From contig JAAOOA010000095.1 in NCBI GenBank assembly GCA_012861695.1, positions 57,501-121,500 of the forward strand: DNA of 64,000 bases, written 5' to 3'. This document shows positions 38,001 through 47,000 of the stretch, piece after piece (the first letter of the stretch is position 1; every line of letters starts with the position of its first letter). The stretch is from Trematomus loennbergii. Taxonomy: Eukaryota > Chordata > Actinopteri > Perciformes > Nototheniidae. The position numbers and the translations under genes were made by a program. The notes under the pieces were generated by a model. It had not been told where the DNA came from, did no database searches, and saw only the letters and a program-made list of their open reading frames with translations.

Positions 38001-41000
38001 ATACTCTGCTTCAGAGGAGGCTCTTCTGAGGCTGCTGCCAGTGGTCAAAGCCTCCAACAAAGCTCTGTAAGTACAGAGATCATTTGATTTAGAATCAGTT
38101 ATTAATACACTGCTGTCTTCTGAATAACTGTTGTCCTCATCGTCTCTTCAGGCTGAGTGGCTGTAACCTGTCAGAGAGAAGCTGTGAAGCTCTGTCCTCA
38201 GTCCTCAGCTCCCAGTCCTCTAGTCTGAGAGATCTGGACCTGAGTAACAACGACCTGCAGGATTCAGGAGTGAAGCTGCTGTCTGCTGGACTGAGAGTCC
38301 ACACTGTGAACTGAAGACTCTCAGGTCAGAGCACAGTACAGTTTGACTCAGCCATGCTGTGTGGTGTGGGAATACCATCATCAAAAACATAATTCAAGAG
38401 AAACGCGACACAATATATCTGTCACAATTCACAAAATGGTTATTGGCACAAACTTCTTTAAAGTTAAAAAACATCCCCCCTTGTGCCACACACAGAAAAT
38501 ATACAAAGGGCTGGGCCCCTCACTAGAGGTGAGGTATATTGCCTCAAAGATCAATCAAATGTAGCTAAATGATTCTTGATACTTGAATATGCTTTAAAGG
38601 AGAGGTGCCATGCTTTTCCGGTTATTACCCGTCCCTTGGGTTTTTATGCATGTAAACGGTCTGCAGAGTCAAAACCCTGAAAGTACACCCTGTAGCGAGT
38701 AAAACTCTAACACAGAAAATACCTCCCCAAAACGCCTCGTTGGAGATACGTCATTGTCCATTGTTTACTTCCTGGGTACGGGTAGGGATACCCAGTAGCC
38801 ACGCCCAGAGCTATGACGCGATACGGTCATGCGGTACCCGGAACGAAATGGACCAATCCGTGGAGCCGTTACGTTAAGCCCCCGCTGATTGGTCCAAATT
38901 GACCAATCCACGGACTTCCTCACACACACATCTGTGTGCAGGGAGCAGGCAGCTCAGCTGATTTCTCCTCCCTGGCTGCAGGCTGATAACAGACAGTTGG
39001 GATCGCGGCGAAATTCTCTCTGCAGACCCATTCTCACAGCGTTTATCAACCTTTTTCTTACTCAATATCAAGCCACACTTATTGTTTTTACTTCGGATCT
39101 GAGTTTGTGTGCTCAGGATGAATTTGATTCACAACGTCCCGACCAATCAGAGCACACTGTGCTCACAGGGAGGGTGGGGGCTGGAGCTATTGGAGCTACA
39201 ACGAGCCGTTAAAGGCAGAGAGTGAAATTCAGTGAATACACGTAGTTTCCAGAGATGCTGTATGAGAAACCAATGTGAGTTTGGAAATATGCACAATATA
39301 AATCTATTCTAGTAGACCTCAACAATGGAATTATGATCAGTGGAAATGGCCATGAAACCTCTCCTTTAAGAACAACACAGCCTTTATCCAGCTCTCCAGA
39401 GGGTTTACTTTACTTTGTTGGCGGCTCATCCTTTAACACAGAAGGATTGATTATAATAAGGAGAAATAGGAAGGTTTGTTAAGCAAATAAGTTATTGGGC
39501 TGGGCTTTTTTTTACAAACTAACATTTGTTAGAAAATGTTTTCAACTTTTATTGACTGAATTTATTTGAAAATTGGGCTCATTAACACATGAATACTTCT
39601 GTTTGATATATATATATATATATATATGTTTACATTTAAGAAGTACAATATAAGAAAAGCACAAGTTTCTCTCTAGTCTTTCTTCACATTATTTTCTATT
39701 CCTTTGTGTTATGATATCAATAAGAACCTTACCATGGCTGTCCATCTGAACTGTGAAGCAGTGACTGGAGTTTTAGGTGAAGAGATGACCCAGAGGTGAA
39801 GCAGTAATAAGCCCCCCCCCCCCCCCCTCTTCCAGTCCTGGACCCTCAGATTATCTGACGGCTTGTTTGTGTGTCTGCAGGCTGTCAGGCTGTCTGATCA
39901 CAGAGGAAGGCTGTGATGCTCTGGCCTCAGCTTTAAACCCCTCCCATCTGAGAGAGCTGGACCTGAGCTACAATCATCCAGGAGACTCAGGGGGAGGCTG
40001 CTGTCTGCTGGACTGGACACGCTCAGGTATGGAGAGGCACTCAGTCTGATAGAGGGGTAGAAACGCCGGGTTACGTATTGTAACCCTTGTTATATAAACA
40101 CAGGCGGAGCCCTCTACTGGATTCTATGGTACTACCTTATCCCGCGTGCATTCTCCCACTGAGACTTCTATAGAAGTAGCCGGCCCAGGGCGGGCCTACC
40201 TGAATGCGCGCGCATCACACCGTATAAAAGGAGGCCTCGCCTCCTGACTGCTATCCTATACCTCTCTTCAGCGAGCGGAACAGAACAGACAGTGCCCTGA
40301 GTAGAGGGCTCCGCCTGTGTTTATATAACAAGGGTTACAATACGTAACCCGGCGTTATATCTCTCACAGGCTCCGCCCTCTACTGGACTCTATGGGTACA
40401 GTGGGTGGAGCCCTGATGTATACGCGCACTGTCGTCCAACACCAATCCACCCTACTGCCCTGACCGGCCTTCTGGTCAGCAGCTGCTGCCCCCCCTCTCC
40501 TTTAACCCGGTTGTGACCGAGGAGAAATCTGGGCTGCGGCTGACAGAGCACACCCTGCTGCGCTTGCCTCGCAGAAAGTGTGCTCAAAACACAGTGCCGG
40601 GGGACCCTCCCCCCCCCGCCCCTAGACGGATGGGGAGAGCCCCTCGTCGGCCCGTATGGGCTTACTACCACCTGCCTTCCTGAATCCCTAAGGATAACAG
40701 GGAGAGCGCCAGCGCCCATGCCTCACACTCAAGCACTGACCCCATGCAGAGTGTGAGAGGACTAAAAATGTGGGGGGCTATCCTCCCCTGCCTCTCGGCA
40801 GGAGGGGGGCAGCCCCTCCGCCCGTAACGGGCCAGCGCGCCTCTTGCCCATCCCGGGACCCTCAGAGGGCCCAAGAAAGGTGAAGGCGCATCACGTCCGG
40901 GAGGGGGTCAGATGCCAACTGACTCACAACCCCCCCCTCCCCTACAAATTCTGTGTTGCCCCAGTAAGCACAGACGAGGAGAAAGAGCCAGACATGTCCA

Positions 41001-44000
41001 AGAGATAAAACCTTATAAATTAGCCGGCGTCGACCAAGACGCCGCTGTGCATAAATCCTCCACACTGTTGAATAAGGCTGTTGACACAGCTACAGCCCGT
41101 GTGGAGTGCGAACGAATCCCCGTGGGGCAGGCTCTCCTGCCTGTCCGTAGGCATGTGCAATGCACTCGCAGAGCCAGCCTGCCAGGCGTTTCTTGGACAG
41201 AGCTTTCCCGATCACCCCGCCCCCGAAGCACACGAACAGCTGTTCGGTGCGTCTAAGGGCAGCCGTGCGCTCCACATAACATGCTAGCGCACGCACCGGG
41301 CAGAGGAGGTGCAGTTTAGCCTCCCTGGCCCCCCATGGAGGGGGAGACTAAAACCCCCTAACTGAATAGCCCTCGACCTGAACGCACTCCTTAGGTCTTT
41401 AGACACAAAGGAGGGGTTCGGTCTAAGTGTCGCGCCGCTCCGGCCACCCCGAACTAGTAAACAACTCGGGTGCACCGACAGAGCAGTTAACTCGGACACT
41501 CTTTTGGCTGACGTTAAGGCAAGAAGCAAAGCTGTTTTCCACGACAATGCTTTCAGAGGGGAGAGCTCCAGAGGCTCAATGGTCCCGAGGCCAGAGCCTC
41601 GAGCACTAGGGGCAGGTCCCACTGCGGGGTGGAGACGTGCACTACAGGGCGCAGTCTCCTAACCCCCTGTAAAAACCGCAACATCAGTGGTTGATTAAAG
41701 GCTGACCTGCCACCAAAAACCCTCATGACAGGACGAGATGGCTGCTGCATACACTTTCACTGTGAAATGCGCCAGCCCTCTGTCCACCAGTAAGTGTAAG
41801 AAGGATAAAATAGAGCCCAACTCACAAGATAGGGGCTCTATTCCCCGCTCCTCACACCAATGCTGGAATCTCAGCCACTTTGGCCTGTAACAGGCTGTGG
41901 TGGATTCTGCTCTAGCTGCCTGGATAGACTGAATAACGCTGTCAGACAATCCACCCTGTCTCAGCCTGTCCCTCTCAGGAGCCAAGCCTGAAGAGGACGG
42001 CCCAGAGTGGGTAACGCCCCGATTGCACCTGCCCTTGAGACATCGCCCCCCAGAACTGGGGGATCGCCCAGGGCTGGCCCACCTTCATCTGTGTCATTTC
42101 TGAGTACCACGGAGCCCTGACGCGATTCGGTGCTACCAGAATGACTGCCAGACGTTCTCGCCTCACTCTCCCCAGGAGAGGGAGAATGAGACGCAGCGGT
42201 GGAAAGGCGTATAGCAGCTTCCTTGGCCATGGCTCGTGTGCAAACGCGTCCACCCCCAAGGGCGGGTCGTCGCTCAGGGCCATGGAGAACCACAGGGCAC
42301 AGTGGCTGTTGCGCCGGCTGGCGAACAGGTCCACTTCTGCTCTCCCGAACTGGGCCCAGATCTGCTTCACCACCTCCGGGTGAAGCACTCGCCTGGCAGG
42401 GGGCCGCCCCTCGACCTGAGGTCGGCCCCTCTGTTCTCCAGTCCCGGGACATGGAGGGCTCTCAGAGATAACACCACCTCTGAGGCCCATAACCACAGCT
42501 CCTCCGCTGTGGTCAACAAGGAGGCGGAGCGGACCCGCCCTGCCTGTTGATATAAGCCACTGTGGTGCTGTTGTCGCACCTGACCATTACATGTCTCCCC
42601 TGAATTAGGGGCATGAAATGTCGGAGGACTAACACTACTGCCCGTAGCTCTAGGAGGTTGCTGTATCGAAACTCTGTCAGAGCCCAGCGCCCACCTATAG
42701 CTCTCTTCAGGCAGGTCCCTCCCCATCCTGTTCCGGACGCGTCCGTGAACACTGTGATGTAGGAGGTCACCCGTCCCAGTGGAGACCCCCTCCGGAGGTG
42801 GTCCGGAGACCCCCAAAACCGGAGGTTGCCCCCACTGAGGGGGGGGAGGAATGGTCACCAGCCGTCGTTTGTGCCTCCAAACGCAGGCTGGGGAACCACC
42901 TCTGCAGGCGGCGCATATGTAGTAACCCCAGCGGGACCACCATGTGAGCAGCCGCCATGAGACCCAGAGTCTGCATGACAGTTAAAGCTGTCACTGTCGC
43001 CCCCTGTCGCAGCCTGTGCACCGCCCTGAGAAGGGACGCACGTCTGCTCTCTGACAGGGTGGCAGCATCGAGCACCACACCCAAATACAACGCCTGTTGG
43101 CGAGGTATGGGGGTGCTCTTTTTCCAATTGATCGCAAAACCTAATTTGGTTAGGTGTGTGATCAACTGTGCTGTGCAAAACATTGCCTGTTCCCGGGACC
43201 CAGCCATGACTATGAGGTCGTCTATGTAAAAGAAAACTCTCATGCCGTGTGCGCGCAGCGGTTGAAGCGCTGTGGCCACACATTTGCTGAATGTGCGTGG
43301 GGATAGGGAATAACCGAACGGCAGCCTGTTGTACTCGTAGGCTGTTCCCTGGAAGGCAAAACGCAGATACTTTCTGTGCTCTGGAACAATTTCCACATGA
43401 AAGTACGCGTCTTTCAGGTCGATGGTGGTGAACCAATCGCCTGGCTGCACAAGCCCTAGTAACTGTTTCACAGTTAACATGCGGAATTTCCTGCTGGAAA
43501 TATGACGATTCAGGCATCGGAGATCTAGAATAGGTCTGAATTCCCCTGTTTTCTGAGAACCAGGAAATACACGGAATAAAGACCCTTCTCTCTGTGCTGA
43601 GGCTGCACAACAGACACAGCCTGTTTCTGCACCAGAGCCTGAATCTCTGCTGAGAGGAAACCCATCTCCTCCTGGGAAGACAGATTTACCTCTCGCATGC
43701 CCATAAAAGGAGGTGGGATGCTGCAAAACTGGAGTGAATAGCCCCGTTTCAGCGTCCTGTCCATCCACCTTGTCAGTACACAGCTGAGTTTCCATTCCCC
43801 ATAACATTGTGTTAATGGGCAAGCCCTCAGCTGTGGGGCCGCAGCTATAAAGCTGTGATACTCTCTGATGACCCGCTCCGCCGCAAAACTCCCCGTAAAG
43901 GGGAGATTCGCCCGTGGGGGGTCGAAGCAGAAAGGGCCGATTATTTATTGAGGACCCTGAACGCACCGCCGCACGCTCACGTGTGAGCGCACGCTCCTCG

Positions 44001-47000
44001 TAATGCTATTTTGGGGCGGCGAATGGGGAATTTGTACAGTCATCAACATGTGCAAGTGTATTGTGGAAACAAGGACACTCAGACTTGGATACAGATCAAC
44101 ACCATCTTTATTTTTTAAGTTTTGACAGAGATCTGGCATTAAATAGACAGATAACTCTGCGAAGATAGAGTTCCCCACCCGGGTGCTCTGCTGTTGCGGA
44201 GCCTGCCTCGGTTGGGCAGCCCCTCCCGTGATTGCCGGTATGCCGGTGCCACGGGGTGGGCCGTAGAGGTGGAGGGCGCTGCAGCTACGGGACCCCCGTG
44301 CCGCGGCCTCTCCCTCCGCTTCACTGTCGTACTACGCTCCCTCCTCTGCATGGCATGTGAGGGGGGCACGTAGCGGAGCCTGAGGAGGAGCCAGCGATAG
44401 CATGCGGCTAAGCTGGACTCTCTCCTCCTCTAGGCGGCTGACTGGGTGACCGAGGAGACCGACCAAAGAGCCCCTCCGTGGACACGGGGGCTCCGAGGAG
44501 ATCTCTCGGTCCTCTTTAGATAGGGCCGTGAGCCCTGGCCACACGTGACGAGACGCCACTGTGGCCAGGGAAATCATCCGCCCTGCTGCGGTGGCCACGC
44601 CATAAATCAGATTACTTATCTGACTAACAGCGTGGTCCGATAATCGCTCTCGTCCTGAGACGGGAGGGCGGGGGCGTCTGCCTGAGGGGTGATCAGGAAG
44701 ACGCCAACACGCCAAGATTATCGGGGCTTCGTTTTAAATGGCTGCTGCATGTCGCCTCCACACACCGCCATACCTCTGGCAGCTGGGGCGAAACGAAGGT
44801 CGGCTGCGCCGGATGCACCGGGCCATAAACCCCCTGATCTCAGGCGGTTTACAGGCCTCGGTGGCAGCGGTGGGGGGAGCGGTAAACCTACACGCTCCGC
44901 CGCCAGAGTCATCACCGCTGGGAAATCCATCCGCGCAGAGCTGAGAGTTGGACCTCCAGATAGCGAGGCGTCCTCGTCGTCGATCATCGGAAACCGGGGC
45001 CGTCTGGCCCACGGCAGGGAGAACCGGAACGATGTCCCCTCGCTTCCCGAATTGCCCATGTCCACGACGTCGAGATCCAGCTCCTCCGACTCCCCTCGGG
45101 GCAATCTTCTCCAGGAAGTGCTGCCCACGATGCTCCCTCGTGCGCCGCGGGATCGCCTGACAGGCCGAGCACGCCGGCGTCGAGCCCATACCGTTCATCG
45201 CGTGGTCGGGCCCCAAACACGTGAAGCAGAGGGGGTGCGGATCGACTCCTGAAATCAGGTTCGGACAATTCGGGCAGGTCCTATGGTCCAGCCATACTCT
45301 CTCTCTATTACTTTCACTTCAATACGTCTTACGTCTTCTGTGGAATCACTTCCGCTTAGCTGAAGAGAAAAAGGATAGCAGTCAGGCGGCGAGGCCTCCT
45401 TTTATACGGTGTGATGCGCGCGCATTCAGGTAGGCCCGCCCTGCGCCGGCTACGTCTATAGAAGTCTCAGTGGGAGAATGCACGCGGGATAAGGTAGTAC
45501 CCATAGAGTCCAGTAGAGGGCGGAGCCTGTGAGAGATATAACTGGCTCCTATGACCTGAAAGAACCAGAGCTGATAGACCGTGACTCTTCACACTGTCTG
45601 CCGTCAGCTGTAAGCATCAAACACAAATGTTCCACAACTGAGAGGAGACCCCCCTTAGTGGGTCAATGTTCATCGTGGAACGACCAACAGAAACAGAGTG
45701 GGGGGTTTTAATGTTCACACAGATTTAGCACAGGAAGTGACATCATGAATAAATAAACTGATTCATTTCCAGATGTTTTATTCTGAGTCCTAGCAAACGG
45801 CCAATCAGAAGAACCTCCCCTGGAATGAAAATAATGATTTATAAGTTTCAGTGTTGGGAGTAACGTGTTACAGTAATCAGATTACATGTGTCTGTAACGC
45901 AGTAGTGTAACGTGTTACTGTTGGTTCAGCAGTAATTACATTACAGTTACTGCGGAAAAAATGATCTTGTTGCCTGCGATATGTTAAAGTCTTCAACTTT
46001 CTGCATAACAGAGGGGACTGAAAAATAAATCAAACGCCCTTTTTCTCTCGCACTAAACTCGCGAGATGGCAGAGTCTCATAGCAGAGATAAACAGGCGCA
46101 GCAAACATCGTGGAGGACATGTTGCCCGTTTCATTACATCCATGGTTTCCACGGTGGAATCACCATCTTTCTAAAAACATATTGAGCAAGAAATACATAA
46201 CAGGCGGCGCCATCTATGGTATCAGATCAGTCTCACAAATAAAGAAATGCACAAGAAGGATACACAAATGTATTTACGGATTTATATATAAATGTCTCCA
46301 CACACATTTTTTAATGCACACTTTTTTATCATTTTATAAATGTAAAAAAGTTTCACAAATATATTTCTGATCCACTCACAATAGTTACATCAAAAACATA
46401 TTTGAGTGTTGTTACATTTATATAAAAACGCTTTCTGTGTGAATCTCTGGATTTTGAGACTCCCCTGACGCCGCTAGATTCACACATACATTTTTTTAAG
46501 AGGCGAGTGTCTTCGGTCAATCAGATGTCTGCTTCATTTTAAGCCAATCACATGCGTGTGTCCCCTCGAGGGTGTGTTTAATGCGTTTGCAACGTAGCGT
46601 AACATCCACGCGGTTTGCAGAGTCTGGGGCCCCTCAAGTGCAGAGATTCACACAGAAAGCGTTTTTTATATAAATGTAACAACACCAAATGTCTTTTTTT
46701 ATGTAACTATTTGTGAGTGGATCAGAAATATATTTGTGAAAATGATAAGTTTTTGTGCGTGCACTGAAACATATGTGTGGAGACATTTATATATAAATCC
46801 GTAATAACATCTGTGTATCCTTCTGTGTGCATTTCTGTATTTGTGAGACTGATCTGACCCCATAGCCATCAGACAGGAACACTTTAGCAAACTACCTGGA
46901 GCAGAGTTATGATGGAACCTGAGCTAAAGAAAACATGATGTTCAAACAAAGAGCAGAAACTGAGACAAAACATCAAAACAAACTGAAAAGTATTAAATAT

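Larger units (their letters stand above)
40064..45542 (-). mobile_element. DIRS-type tyrosine-recombinase retrotransposon, near complete
   Basis: Coding order on minus is gag-like (45.27-44.33 kb), RT-RNase H (43.97-42.4 kb) and tyrosine recombinase (41.99-40.95 kb). Inverted terminal repeats lie at about 40090-40257 and 45373-45542. An internal complementary region at 40300-40399 has two halves, each complementary to one terminus: 40300-40354 to 40064-40118 exactly, and 40354-40399 to 45497-45542. This split inverted architecture is diagnostic of DIRS1-like elements. No target duplication is seen, as expected. Several frame shifts interrupt the genes. It lies in the intron between NLR LRR exon 2 and the hinge exon. 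Confidence 0.93.

Noticed and set aside
44689..45252. Plus-strand 187-codon frame in the DIRS element
   Set aside because: Antisense to the gag-like region; no motif; GC-rich shadow.
45852..45960. Full hAT or other element starting with TGTTGGGAGTAACG
   Set aside because: Only one end-like block seen; no partner terminus or target duplication found.
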